Part shown: one piece after another, positions 32,701 to 47,700 of the stretch
Position numbering within the stretch: position 1 is the first letter of the stretch
How the letters are laid out: the number at the start of each line of letters is the position of its first letter
Source: Aspidapion aeneum
Taxonomy: Eukaryota; Arthropoda; Insecta; Coleoptera; Brentidae
Reading direction: 5' to 3'
NCBI GenBank assembly: GCA_963576565.1
Contig: OY755038.1
Location: 11,237,756-11,301,755 of the forward strand
DNA length: 64,000 bases
The notes under the pieces: model-generated
What the model saw: the letters and a program-made list of their open reading frames with translations, nothing else
The model's database searches: none
Told to the model about the DNA's origin: nothing
Position numbers and translations under genes: made by a program

Positions 32701-35700
32701 TTATACTTTGATTTTATCACTGCCTTGTCAAAATGGCGCGTGTTGAAAAATAAAGAAAATTATCGGACTTTTCCTAGTCTAGGAAAAACTAATGTTTTAA
32801 GACCCTGAACAGTTTTTAACAGTTAGATTTCATCCCAAACTTAATTAAAAATACTGGCAAAAACAAATAAACAAAAACAGCGTTTGACAAGCCCTTGACA
32901 TTTGTAAACCAGTGAACGAAATGTCAATCGTTAAAATGCCGGGACTATTTAGCCTTTTTCGATGAATCTTTGGATATAGTCCTCCCCAATATCTTCCACT
33001 CTTCTCTGTCTGTCGCCGTGTTCACCCATCTAGTTCTTGCATGTGTCTTCAAATTCTCTGCCCCTCTAATTTGGGGTCTTCCACTAGTTCTTTTATTTTC
33101 CCAAGATCCCCAGTTTATAATACATTTGTTCCATCGATCGTCTTTTTGTATGATATTATGACCGGCAAATTTCCATTTGAATTTTGCTACCTTTCCTCTC
33201 ACATCCCTTCCTTTTGTTTTATTTCTTATCCATTCATTCCTTTTTCTGTCGGTTAGCTTTACATGTAACAAACGTGGAATTTCGTACCCGTGAATTTAAA
33301 AATCAAACAAGTTTCGTGGCTAATCGGGCAAAAAGGAGTTTTTTTATTAGGTGTCCATTAGATCTTGGACCCCCGTGAGGTTGAGCTTTCAGGCTACCCA
33401 CGGAAAAATATAAGGGAAACAAAAAACTCCTTTTTGCCCGATTAGCCACGAAACTTGTTTGATTTTTAAATTCACGGGTACGAAATTCCACGTTTGTTAG
33501 TATTATTTGGCTTAAAAATTCCGTTGATTTACGCTCACTGTCTTGAAGACGGGTAAAAATGCAATCTGTGTTGATCCGGCCTGAAAGACAAAGAGCTGTC
33601 GTAGGTCACGGACTATAGTTGTTTTCTTTTATTTGCATTCGATCTTTTCATTGATCGATATTGTATAGCAGTGTTTCGCCTGCTTTTGGTTTTTTGTTTC
33701 TCTCGTATCTCGGTAGATGGCGCCTCTTGCTATAGTTCGCTCACTAATTACATTTAATTAGAGACAAAACCGTCTGATTAACTTCGCAAGATTTGTCACA
33801 ATGACCAGCAGTGTTCTGAGGAGTCCCATAAGGACGAAACGGTTAACTGTCAACACTTATTAGGTGTTCATTAGATCTTGGACCCCCGTGAGGTTGAGCT
33901 TTCAGGCTACCCACGGAAAAATATAAGGGAAACAAAAAACTCCTTTTTGCCCGATTAGCCACGAAACTTGTTTGATATTTACATTTATCTTTTCATTGAT
34001 GTTTAGGCTTTTGTTACCTTATCCCTGTTTGATTTTGTAAGTGTCCAGGTCTGGGATTTATTGGTTTTAAACTTTCGTTTTGAGGTACTGAGAATATTTT
34101 TTATTTTTTAATATGTAGCTTAATTTACCGAATTCTGCCCATTCCCATTCCTCTACTTGTTCTATTTTTTCTAGATTTATTCTGATCGTGATATCTTCAT
34201 CCGTGTTTGTTATAATTTTAGTTGTAATGTAGTTCATACTAAATATATTTTTAGCTGCTGTATCTAGTTCGTCCAGCATTTTTATCAGTTCTTCTTTCTT
34301 ATTTGTTATTAAGGCGATATCGTCAGCATATCGTAGGTGGTTGAAATATTCTCCGCTTATTTGATGCCTAGTTTTTCCCAATCTAAGGTTTTAAAAACAT
34401 CTTCTAGGGCCTCGTTAAATAGTTTATGGGATTTTGTGTACCACCCTGTAAAATTAATATCTAATAATTTGCATTTAGGGATGACAGTAGTGAGGAGGAA
34501 ATCGAGGAGGAGAACAACCCCGATCTTGAACGCTATAGTCACGACATTGGCAAAATAGTCAGCATAGAGTCGGGGGAGAAGAAACGAGGAAAAGAAAGTT
34601 GGTTCCCTGGAGTGGTTGTCATCCCTTCGCTACAAAAATCCGTCAATGTTAAGGACGAGTACTTGATTCGATCGTTCAAGGACGGAAGATTGTAAGTACT
34701 GCACACTACTATTGGGGACCTTTTGAAACGCTTAACATTTTGACAACTTTAATGGCCGTTATGATTAATTAACGGTAACGACAAAAAGTCGAAAAATAGT
34801 TTTTAAATTCACTTTTCACTTATATTGTCTGTTTTTTTTAGTTGCTTTTTACTTTCTTATTTTTTTTGTGTCATTGAAAGAGGGTAAAATATTTTAGGGG
34901 TAGATAGTACTCTTCCAATTATTACAAAAAGTTCCTAATAACATGAGTCAAAAATGCATATTAACCCATGTAACATTTCTTTATTTATAGCAGAAGCTAA
35001 AAGGTTGCCAGCACCTTTCCTTAAAACCATTAGTTTTAATCTTTGGTCGCTACCACGTTCCTATTACCCTTATATACCCCTTAGACCTCCTAAATGGGAC
35101 TCCCCAATTGGTGGTGGCAACCTATGTATTAAACTCACTATAAAACCCTAAGAAATAAACTCTAGCTTCGCCCTCAAGCGGAACCTTTTAGAGCCTAAAG
35201 CTATTATGCCAGGTTCTAAAAGCAACTCAGAAACGTCCTCTATTCTATTATAAAACTAGATTTGGTATCCTGGCGATTCCGTTGAATAATACCTTTAGAG
35301 TAAAGAATTTTTCCTATAAAAGCTTTAGCGATATTTTAGATTCACAATGGCTATATAAAATAATTTAGGTCACAAAATTGCCAAAATTGTCAGAGTCCCA
35401 AAATTATTTTATCCCTAAAAAATATACCTATATATGAGGAGTTTGTCGTTTTGTTGATCATCAAATTGCCTGCCAGACTTATTTTTCTGATAAAATCGTA
35501 TCTGAAAAGCTCTCAAAACAAGCGCGCCAGCTCAAAAATGTTTTTATTCGTTTTTTGATAACAAAATAACAAATATTTAAAATAAAAAAAAATAATTTAC
35601 ACTATTCACCATTAAAAAAATCTGTTTGGTTTACATAAATCACAATTAAAGTAAAATTATTGTTAAAAAACACTGCTAAAACGACTAGGTAAATATTTTC

Positions 35701-38700
35701 TGTTTACAATATGTTTTAAATAATTTCATATGCGCCATTATTGTTTTATAGTCGTCACTTGGTTTTATTTGTTACTCTATCGTAACAAAGATTTTTGAGT
35801 GCCCTTATGAAACCAATAGAAAAGAGAAAGGAAACATAACCTCACTTAAATTGTTTGTATTTGTTTTTTAAAGTGTTGTGTTAAAAGCGTATAATTCAAA
35901 ACTTTTAAATGTTTTTTATCGTGGAATTTGCACAGAATCAAGAGGGCCAGTGCAATGATGTCTGTTGTGCCTGCAGGTTGGACGGAAACCTCTTATATTG
36001 GCCGTTTAAACAGGCCTTATCAAGGCCTGGGTGCCCTACCTAGGAGGACGGAAGCTCATCAATTATTATTTATGCTTTAAATAGGCAGGTACCAATCTGT
36101 ACTAGGTATATCTATTATTTTTTCCACGACTACCTAAAAAAGCTAAAACACGAAAGTATTTATTTACTTCTGTTAGAACCCTTAAGGAAACAAGGTTTTA
36201 TATGGCCGCCTATTTAAATATCTAATATGCAGCTATGGGTAACTATAAACACAAAAGAATTAAGTTTACCTTTAAGCCTTCCTATAAAACCTTTTTAAAA
36301 TGCCTAAAAGTAATGGCAAAAACCAAAAGTCTAAAGTTTATATTTAACACTCTTAAAAACTTTAAGGAAACTAGGTTCTATATGGCCGCCTATATAATCA
36401 TATTTACTATTAAACTACTGGTAACTATTAAAACAAAAGCATATAAGGTAACCTTTTAGCCCTATTATTATGACCTAAAGTAATGAAAAAAACTAAATGA
36501 CCAAAGTTTATATTTATTTCTTGTTAAAAACTTTAGGTAAAAGGGTTTTATAAGACCATCTTTATAAATCAGTTTTATTATACTACCTTTATAAATCACT
36601 TTTTGGTTGTATAACACCTCTTTAGGTAATTGGCAATACAAATTACCTTTATGTAGCCAAATTGATCCTAAAAGCCATCACAGCACCCTCTAAATAACCT
36701 CGGAACCAAATTAATAAAACCTTGAGTGGCAATAATGTCACTTGGGAAGGGAGGTAGGGCGTTCAAAGGGCAAAATTAAAAAACTTTAAATTGTACATGG
36801 AGAAATCAAGACAGAGTTATAAAAAATAAAAATTGGTAGCCACTAACAATTTTATGATCTTTTTTCCTCAATTTTTTGACTTAGCCTATTAATAACTGGG
36901 CTTACGAAAAATCTTGCATTTTTGTGTTGACATATTAAAAATCGGTCATTTAAACCGTTTTTTTATGAGTAATAATCATCTTTTTATAGCTATACTGTTC
37001 CAAAAAAAGAGTCATCCGAATTCAATCGAGAACTGGGGCAAAAGGTTACCGATCCTACTTTGGTGGAGGCGGTGCAGAAAGCTGTCAAATTTCTGGATTA
37101 CAGCGAGCTGCCTCAACACTGGGACAAGTGCACTTTGTTTAAGATGGGCAACGATAGTGACGATGATGCAAACATCACAGAGGTTAGTTTTTAATTCTTT
37201 CAAATTTACAATTTTGGAGGTTCCTCAGATCGTCATTTAGGCTTGAATTTTTGATTACATGTGTATATATATTTTTTTAAAACTTGTTACTATAAATTAT
37301 TTCCAAACAGAGTTCAGACGACGAGCCAAGCGAGGAAAAGGATCGCTTCGTAGCGCAACTGTACAAATTCATGGACGATTCCGGAACACCTTTGAACAAG
37401 ACGCCCATAATATCGAACCGCGACATCGACCTTCATCGACTCTTCAGGATACTTCAAAAAATGGGAGGTTACAATCGAGTGACCAATCACAACAAATGGC
37501 GGTCTGTGGCTATTAAGTTAAAGCTTCCGAACAACCAGAATGTTTCGAACCAGGTAAAATATTTTACTTTAATTTACTTCGATTCCCTATAAGTAAAACA
37601 TTATTCTAAGAAAACAAAATAAGGATTTTGTTTTAGTTAACAATTTTATATTGGAACCTCTTATCATTAAATGTAATTCCTCGACGATCCATCACGTATC
37701 CAGGATACTTTGTGTCAAGAAAACGCAATTTGCGTATGGTTTATTGATGATTTTATAAGCTTAATGAAGTTAATGAAATACTACTAATACTTTGTTTCAA
37801 TCTGTCTTTTAGTCACATAATCGTCAAGATATGCTTGTTGATGTTTTGAGGTTTGAGGTATGAGGTAGAGCCGCGGGAGTGTAAGCGCGCTGGTCGTTTT
37901 ATAAAATCTGGGTGCAAAAATCCTTAAAAGGACGATGTAAAATTATTAATTTTTCCGAGCCACACAAAGACAATATAGAGGATTGGCACTCACCTATTTA
38001 GTTGTTTCCGTCGTCCAGAGGAGCTCCTCTTGCTGGCCCAGTCGTTGCAGTCGATCCACACTAGAATCACTTGTTTGTGTAATGGTTTAGTTTGATTTTC
38101 TAAGAATGTTATTGGATTTTTTGGTTAATAGAATTTATCACCATGCTGCGTGGTGATCCCGATAGAATACGACAGACGAATCTCTTTGGTTACGCCTTTT
38201 TGCGCAGATTCATTTTTCGTAGATGGCGCTGGCGTTTTGCTTGTGCCAATCAAAATTGAAATTGTGTGGGTTTTCCGAAAACGGGAATTTGGCGCAAAAT
38301 TTGAATTTAAAATTAAAGTTGCACGAACAATGCTAAAGGTGCATGACTTAAAATTGACTTTAAAAGATCAGTGGAAATGTATAAAATTATTTTTCAAAAA
38401 ACAACTTTAATTCAACTGTAATTAACTGATTCAAAATAGTTTTAGAATTTTTTGTCAAAACAGAATTGTTTCCTCGACGATATACAAGGTATCCACGATA
38501 CTTTATGTCAAATTGACAGAATTGGCATTTTGTCTTCTTCAGAGTTGCATTATCTTTGGAGTCATTAAAACACATCAGATAATGTTTAGATAATCTATTT
38601 TGATCTGTCTTTTAGTAACGAAATCGTCATGATATGCTATGAACGACTTTAATTGACTTCTAGCGGCCAGTGCAAATGAAACCGCTTTAACTTGCGATTT

Positions 38701-41700
38701 AAGAAAAAAAAACAATTTTTATTCTATCCATCACGCATCGAATATACTCCATGTAAAGTTGACAAAATTGACATTTTATCAACCTGATGGTTGTTTTATT
38801 AACCTTACAAAGGCGATAAAAACACCCCAGAAAACGTTAAGATAAACTTTTCTGATGTGTTATTTGGTAACAGTATCATCAAGATATGTTAAAAATAAAA
38901 GACTAAATTAAGGTGGTGGAAATGGAACCGCGTTTTTACACGCGCTATCTAAAGCGTATTTACAAAAAAAACTCTTGAAAATTTATTTTAAATAATCCAT
39001 TCTACAAACCCCAGATAATTAATTTCAAGTTAACAAAATTGACATTTTATCAACTTCAGGGTTCTATTATCCTTAAGAGTCAATAAACTTCACTTAAAAT
39101 ATTTTTACATAATTTGTTTTAACCTGTCTTTCAGTAACAACATTGTCAAAATATCCTAAGTACAAACGACTCTAAATTGATTTCCAGCGGCAAGTGGCAA
39201 TTGAACCGCGCCGTTAATTTAGTGCGATTTCACAAAAAACTAATTTTCCTGTAATTAACAACATAATTTATTCTCCAGAAACAGAATAAAAGGGCGTCTC
39301 GTCTGACTCAACAGCAATTTAAATTCTTCAAACCCCAGATAATTAATTTCAAGTTAACAAAATTGACATTTTATCAACTTCAGGGTTCTGTTATCCTTAA
39401 GAGTCAACAAACTTCACTTAAAATATTTTTACATAATTTGTTTTAACCTGTCTTTCAGTAACAACATTGTCAAGATATCCTAAGTACAAACGTCTAAATT
39501 GATTTCCAGCGGCAAGTGGCAATTGAACCGCGCCGTTAATTTAGTGCGATTTCACAAAAAAACTAATTTTCCGGTAATTAACAACATAATTTATTCTCCA
39601 GAAACAGAATAAAAGGGCGTCTCGTCTGACTCAACAGCAATTTAAATTCTTCAAACCCCAGATAATTAATTTCAAGTTAACAAAATTGACATTTTATCAA
39701 CTTCAGGGTTCTGTTATCCTTAAGAGTCAACAAACTTCACTTAAAATATTTTTTACATAATTTGTTTTAACCTGTCTTTCAGTAACAACATCGTCAAAAT
39801 ATCCTAAGTACAAACGACTCTAAATTGATTTCCAGCGTCAAGTGGCAATTGAACCGCGCCGTTAATTTAGTGCGATTTCACAAAAAACTAATTTTCCTGT
39901 AATTAACAACATAATTTATTCTCCAGAAACAGAATAAAAGGGCGTCTCGTCTGACTCAACAGCAATTTAAATTCTTCAAACCCCAGATAATTAATTTCAA
40001 GTTAACAAAATTGACATTTTATCAACTTCAGGGTTCTGTTATCCTTAAGAGTCAACAAACTTCACTTAAAATATTTTTTACATAATTTGTTTTAACCTGT
40101 CTTTCAGTAACAACATCGTCAAAATATCCTAAGTACAAACGACTCTAAATTGATTTCCAGCGGCAAGTGGCAATTGAACCGCGCCGTTAATTTAGTGCGA
40201 TTTCACAAAAAACTAATTTTCCTGTAATTAACAACATAATTTATTCTCCAGAAACAGAATAAAAGGGCGTCTCGTCTGACTCAACAGCAATTTAAATTCT
40301 TCAAACCCCAGATAATTAATTTCAAGTTAACAAAATTGACATTTTATCAACTTCAGGGTTCTGTTATCCTTAAGAGTCAACAAACTTCACTTAAAATATT
40401 TTTACATAATTTGTTTTAACCTGTCTTTCAGTAACAACATTGTCAAGATATCCTAAGTACAAACGTCTAAATTGATTTCCAGCGGCAAGTGGCAATTGAA
40501 CCGCGCCGTTAATTTAGTGCGATTTCACAAAAAAACTAATTTTCCGGTAATTAACAACATAATTTATTCTCCAGAAACAGAATAAAAGGGCGTCTCGTCT
40601 GACTCAACAGCAATTTAAATTCTTCAAACCCCAGATAATTAATTTCAAGTTAACAAAATTGACATTTTATCAACTTCAGGGTTCTGTTATCCTTAAGAGT
40701 CAACAAACTTCACTTACAATATTTTTTACATAATTTGTTTTAACCTGTCTTTCAGTAACAACATCGTCAAAATATCCTAAGTACAAACGACTCTAAATTG
40801 ATTCCCAGCGGCAAGTGGCAATTGAACCGCGCCGTTAATTTAGTGCGATTTCACAAAAAACTAATTTTCCTGTAATTAACAACATAATTTATTCTCCAGA
40901 AACAGAATAAAAGGGCGTTTCGTCTGACTCAACAGCAATTTAAATTCTTCAAACCCCAGATAATTAATTTCAAGTTAACAAAATTGACATTTTATCAACT
41001 TCAGGGTTCTGTTATCCTTAAGAGTCAACAAACTTCACTTAAAATATTTTTTACATAATTTGTTTTAACCTGTCTTTCAGTAACAACCTCGTCAAAATAT
41101 CCTAAGTACAAACGACTCTAAATTGATCTCCAGCGGCAAGTGGCAATTGAACCGCGCCGTTAATTTAGTGCGATTTCACAAAAAACTAATTTTCCTGTAA
41201 TTAACAACATAATTTATTCTCCAGAAACAGAATAAAAGGGCGTCTCGTCTGACTTAACAGCAATTCAAATTCTTTGAACCGCATTCCACAATGTATCTTC
41301 AACGTATCCCAGATACTTCATGACAAGTTAACAAAATTGATGATACTTGATACAACTTAATGGTTCTAACAACATCGTCAATAAAAGCTTAATACGGACG
41401 ATTCTAAATTGCTTTCCAAGATACATTGTGGAATAAGGAACAATATCATCAAGATATGTTAAAAATGAACAACACTAAATTGAGTTCTAGCGGCCAGGGG
41501 AATCAGAACCTCGTTGCTAGCTTGCAACTTCTAACTTATTCCACAATTTATTTAAGATACTTTATGCCAAGTTTAATCAATTGGTATTTTGTTAACTAAG
41601 TGGTCCTATTATCTTCAGAGAGGCGTAAAATACGCTCCAGAAAATTTTCAGAAAATGTTTTTTGATCTGTCTTTTAGTAACAACATCAAGATATGCTATG

Positions 41701-44700
41701 AATGACTCTAAATTGTCTTCTAGCGGCCAGTGCAAATGGAACCATGTAATGTGCGATATTTGATACGATTAGAAAAAATAACAATTTTAATTCTACTCAT
41801 CCGCAACGCATTTAAGATACTTAATGTCAAGTTGACATAATTGACATTGAGTCAACCTGAGTGGAGTCACAATAGACCCACTGGTGGTCGCAGTGGAAGG
41901 GCTGCAAGGCCCACTCACATATGAATCATCAACCTGAGTGGGATTTCTAGTGGAAAAGGGACAAAAACACTCCAGAAAATGTTCAGATAATCATTTTTGA
42001 TTTTTTAATTGGTAACAGTGTCATCAAGATATGCTAAATATGAAAGACACTAAATTGAGTTCTACCCAGTGGAATTAGAACCCCGTTGTTAACATGCAAC
42101 TTTTAACCTCATATCATTACTTGATGCCAGGTTTAAACAGTTGACATTTTTTCAAGTTTATGATTTTATGATCTTTAGAAAGGCGATAAAAAACACTATA
42201 GAATATTTTCAGATAAAATTTTTTTGAGCTGTCTTTTAGTAACAGCATCGTCAAAATATGCTAAAGACGAACGACTTGATGGAATTATGTGTGGTAGAAA
42301 TGATAAGCCGAATAAAGTTAACTACATTTAAATTTGTTACTCTCTAACTTTACCAAATGCACCTACTTGATGAATAACCCTGAGAGTAGGTGTTCCAACA
42401 ACAACAACATCGTCAAGATAACAATTTTTTTATCCGTTCCTATCTACAGTTTGTTTAAGATATTTTATTCCAGAGCAACAGATACGGCATTTATTTTGTT
42501 TGATGCTTTAATCTCCATCAGTAGTCCACCAAATTTCTCTTTTAGAGACCCTAGATACGGACTTTATACGATGGGTCTTCATAACAATGTCGCACAGAGG
42601 GACAAAATCAAGATCATGCGATTTAGTGCAGAACTCACTTATCTAATATGGGAGATATAAACTATTTATTAATAATCGCTTTACCATAGCAAGTTAGCTT
42701 CGGATAGTCAAACGTCAAACAAATGAATAAAACACCTTGTCAAAGTTAGCGTGTTTTGAAAACTGACGTTGCGTAGTTGTTTTAAGAAAACAAATGAATC
42801 AACTTTGCCACAATTTTTAATGTTGATCAAGTTTGGTTAAAATAATTTTAATTATGTCAGATAGTCACTATTGTGAGTACATTATTCTCGTATAAAAAAA
42901 ATTCAAAATTTTTTGTTGTTTTTCTTTAAACTGCCATTTTTGTAAAATGTTTAAAAATTTATTATTTTTTTTAGCTTTAAAAATTTACGTGGACACAAAG
43001 TAACTTGTCGCCCGCTGTCGTGGGAAAGTTTTCACATGTCATTTTTTATTAAACCTTCCTTTTTAAAATGATGCCACATTTAGCTGCTAGTTTTTGCTAA
43101 TAAGGCCGGAATTAATTTTTAAATATTAACATTTTTCCCCAAACTTAGCGAAATATGTGTTTAAATTGTACTATAGATATTTAAAATATAACGTACTAAA
43201 TACATATACATCTACACATACTATTATTATACTCATTATATATTAAGGAATAAAAGTCACACCTTATCCCGAGGCAAAAAGTTTGTAGCCTGAGCGTAGC
43301 GAGGTATATAATTGGCCAATAGCTAACAAGACACTAATTACGAATTTTAGGAGATATTTTTTAAACTTTTGGATTTTTCTGCCCTAAAATTAAATTATAA
43401 TTATAATTATGTGGTTTTCAGCTACTTTACTAAAGACATAATGTCTGATAGAGCCTTTTATTTTTAATTTTAAGGATAAAAAGTGAGAGTTTTATCGCTA
43501 AAATAAGGATTAAAGAGGGCCTTGTTCTTATAATATATACCAAGGGATAAAAGTGACACTTTTTATTTCAAGGTAAAAAATTTTTAGCACGAGCGTAGCG
43601 AAAGCTACAATTCGTTTAAGGATAAAAATACTCTTTTATAACGAGGTTTATACGTTAATTTTACACTTTCAGACCAATCTTTTTTTAAACTTATTATTTG
43701 ATTTATTAATATAGTTAAATTCTTTTTTGTTCTGTTTAGTATAATATATAAACATGATTATTTATAAACAAAGAAAGCTTCCAGTGGCGTATATACAAAA
43801 ATGTCAGTTGGGGGGGGGGGGGTCGAGACCCCATGAGGCCGTATTTTATGCTGTTTTATGTTTGTATTCATGAAATATGTGGAAAATATCTAGAAAAATC
43901 TTTATATACGCCACTGAAAGCTTCTATCAAGTCGTTTTAAAAATGGCGAAAGTCAGACAGAAGAAAAGTGTGTAAAAATTTAATGTTGGTTAATGTTTTT
44001 TTTGGAGGGGTTTAGGTGTTTTCATTTTTCAGGGGAACGATTAGTTATTGGGGAGGGGGCAAACTTGGCCTTTTCGTTTCTGTAGGGTCGACAACATAAT
44101 ATAACATTTTCTAAACATTGCCGTCGATTGCCGTCGTACATAGTATTTTAGGAAATATTTTGAAGCTTATTCGACCACTTATACCTCGACTAACAGCTTG
44201 GGGTCAATTTTTTTTTTATTTTGGATCACTAAGTAATTAATTTTAAACATTCCTGATCACAAAGGAATACATCAATTGCACTGTGGAACTTTATCGCACC
44301 TTTTTGTGCTTCTGCCCCACTGTGTGTCGTCTAGATATACAAAATTTCTGTACCATTTTTTAGTAGTTTAGTAACCTTCAGTCATAATAAGTTGACGTAT
44401 TTTTCTTTGCCCCCCTGTCTTAACATTCTATTATTTGTGTACATTCTCGATGTTTAAGAGTTAATTACTAATTGTGTTATTATATTTTATTTTATTAGGT
44501 TAAATCTGCGTATAAGAAATGTCTGCTCAGTTACGAATCGTTTCACAGAACTTTAGGGGTGACTATGTTAAATCCAGTGAGAAAGAAAAGCAACGGAAAT
44601 AAAGGCAGAAGTTTAATACGAGACAAGGACAGAAATACTCCCGGTAAGTTTCCAATAAGAAAAGTCATGTTAAGTTTGAAGCTTTAGGATTTCTTTAACT

Positions 44701-47700
44701 TTTTTAATTAAATTGAATTATTTTTATTTACATTTTCAGCGAATAGTCCCAGACCAGAACGAGAAGATACATTTGCCGAAAAGATAGAAGTAAAAAAAGA
44801 ACCACCAACTGAAAAAATTGACCCGCGTGCTAAGAAAAAAGTTGTTGAAACACCAAAAGTAGAACCGAGGAAGACTAAGAGCCTTCCAGTACAGGTGCGT
44901 TGCAAGTTTACCCTTCTCAGATTCGGAATTTTTTTCTTTATCTTAAAATAAGACTGTAGGTATGTATTCTAAAATTACACCAGTATTTAGTAAAATCTTA
45001 GTGTAAAATTAAAGTGTAAACTAAAATGAAAGTAAAATTCGACTTTGCGATGATTATAAAGCAACTGTTAATCAGGAACTTCAAGAAACTTGATACCCAA
45101 TAACAAGAATAGAAGATATTTTTAACAAAACATTAAACAAGTAAATAAAAATAAAGCAGTACAGCGTGTCCCATTTTCGATGGGATTAAATGGGAAACTC
45201 GGTTATTATTAGAGATATTGATTTTCTGATTGCACCTTACCGTGCTCTTTTTTTGAGCCCTTAAAAATGGCGTAATTAGATTTTTGCTATACCCCGTAGT
45301 TTCGCTAATAAAGGGAGTTTTTGAAAAAATTGTATTTTAATAATCCCTTGTATTTCGCTTATTTTGCGAGATATTTTTATTCTGTAAAAACCCTTTCATG
45401 GCAACTTTTTTAGAAGAAAATAATGACGTTGTCATATTTTTAAAATATTGTTTAGTTTTTGAGATATGGTATTTATCATAAAAAAAATAAATACGGACCT
45501 GGTTTTTTTTAAATACTATTTTGATTGGTTTCATGCTAGTATTATCATAAAATAATAAAAATTAAAAAAAAAATTGTTTTAAGGTAAAAAAAAATATTTA
45601 ATATTTAAAAAAAAATTAGTCCGAACCTGGATATTTCCAACATAAATATAAATTAAAAATTGCTAGTTAAACAATTTTTAGTTTAACTGTTTTGATACTT
45701 AGCATATTAAAATGGTTTTACGTTAATTTACAGATTTATTGCAAACAAAGTCTACGAAAAATACAAAAAAAAACAAATTATAAAAAATAACTAATTTTTC
45801 TGATTACCATTATGTGTAAGACATTGTTGGCATTTTTGAGTAATTTTTCTTAACGCATTTTGCATAAAAATATTTCTGCCATTTAAATATTGGGATTTTG
45901 TTGCTTGAATGAAGCAGTCAAACATATCACATTTTTCAAAATCTGGATATGGTCGATTTCTAGCCTGTTTAAAATAATTGTAAGCCATTCACAAAAATGA
46001 CAAGTAAAATGACAATGTCAATTCCACGCTTTTGTTTTGTAAATTTCACGACCTGCTGTGCTACCATCAAATAGCTAGTATGATATTATTTTTGTAACTT
46101 TTTAACGTTTTTTACTTTATTTATAAATCTTTTAATTATCATTTCAAAACAGATAAACTAAAAATCGTTCAACTAGTGTGTCTTGCAATTTTTAATTTAT
46201 AATTACGTTGGAAATTTCCAGGTTTGGACTATAATTTTTTTTTTCAAATATTAAATAGTTTTTTTTAACCTTAAATCAAAAAAATATTAAAGTTTTATCG
46301 TTTTAAGATAATAAAAGCATGGAACTAATCAAAGTAGTAATAAAAAAAATACAGGTCCGTATTTAATTTTTTTATGATAAATACCATATCTCAAAACCTA
46401 AACAATATTTTAACAAATTGACAACGTCTTTATTTTGCTCTAAAAAAGTTGCCATAGAAAGGTTTTTACAGAATATAAATATCTTGCAAAATAAGCGAGA
46501 TACAAGAAATTAATTAAAATGCAATTTTTTCAAAAACTCCCTGTATTAGCGAAACCACGGGGTATAGCAAAAATCTGATTACACCATTTTTAAAGGCTCC
46601 AAAAAAGAGCACGGTAAGGTGCAATCAGAAAATCGATATCTTTAATAATAACCGAGTTTCCCATTTAATCCCATCGAAAATGGGACACGCTGTACACATA
46701 TTAATAAATAAAAAATTATAAAACCTTTAATTGATTTTATTCTTAGGAAGAAGCTAGCGACACCGATACATCAGATGCCACTGCAAGCACATCAACTGCA
46801 CGGCCCAAAAGAAAAGAAAGAAAAATCCTAGTCAAAGACAAGCCACTTATCCTAGAAAAAGTTAAAGAAAAAGAAAAAATCGTAGAAGAGACGCCGAAGA
46901 AAAAAGAGAAGGAGGTGAAGGAAGAAAAGGTGGAGAAACCTGAGACTAGTGGCATCAAGAAAGAAAAAGAAGAAAAAGATAAAGATAAGGTGAGCATTTT
47001 TTTGGTAAATTAGTTCGAAGAATACTCTAATCTTGTAATTCTTGGTGTTGGTGCAAGCAATGAATTTCCTATTTTTCATTTTCTTTTCCTTTTCTGCGCG
47101 TTTAAAATAATTTAAATTTTCGCGCTCTTAAATATGCATATGGGTTTTCACGGCACCGCACACGTGCGAGGAAGCAGCGCCGCGATGAGTGCGCAAACAA
47201 CCACCGTCACAACAAGACACTAGAAAAATCACGTTCCCAAAAAAGTGAATTTTGAGGTGAAAAACTGGACGTTTAAACGTTGACTGGAGCCGCAAGAGAG
47301 TCCGAGGTAGGTGCCTTTTCATATAAAATTCCATATGTATCGTAACTTTCCATTTACAATCGTCAATACCGACAATTATTTTTAAATGTGCTTGTAAAGC
47401 CAAACCGGCGACCTGTCGAAGGAAATTCCATTATTTTTCAGTACTTGCACGCACATTTAATGGTCCTTCGAGCCGGATAATAGTTTTTCCAACTACCTAG
47501 ACTCCTGTGGTTCACCAATTTCCTACAAAAATTCCAAATTTCCATATATTTTCAAAATTTCATTTCCAAAAGTGAGTCGGCTATTTTCTTATCGGTAATC
47601 ACGCCATATCGATTCACACCGGTTGGACATATTTTCCTAAAAGTTGACCGAAGTTTTCATTACGTTTCAAAAATAACTATCGCCAATGTGCATATTTTCA

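Larger units (their letters stand above)
32945..34440 (-). mobile_element. RTE-type retroelement fragment split by insert C
   Basis: Antisense right piece: [20 protein letters not shown] then [20 protein letters not shown], with an intact YADD catalytic box. Left piece: [20 protein letters not shown] and [20 protein letters not shown], the RTE C-terminus. 5' and 3' ends truncated. Insert C sits between the two pieces. Confidence 0.85.

Noticed and set aside
34337..34558. + strand ORF overlapping ARID4 exon 5
   Set aside because: Wrong frame for ARID4 and half of it lies in antisense RT sequence.
39000..41280. CRISPR-like regular repeats
   Set aside because: The period is ~324 bp with no short repeat/spacer pattern and the genome is eukaryotic; this is a satellite.
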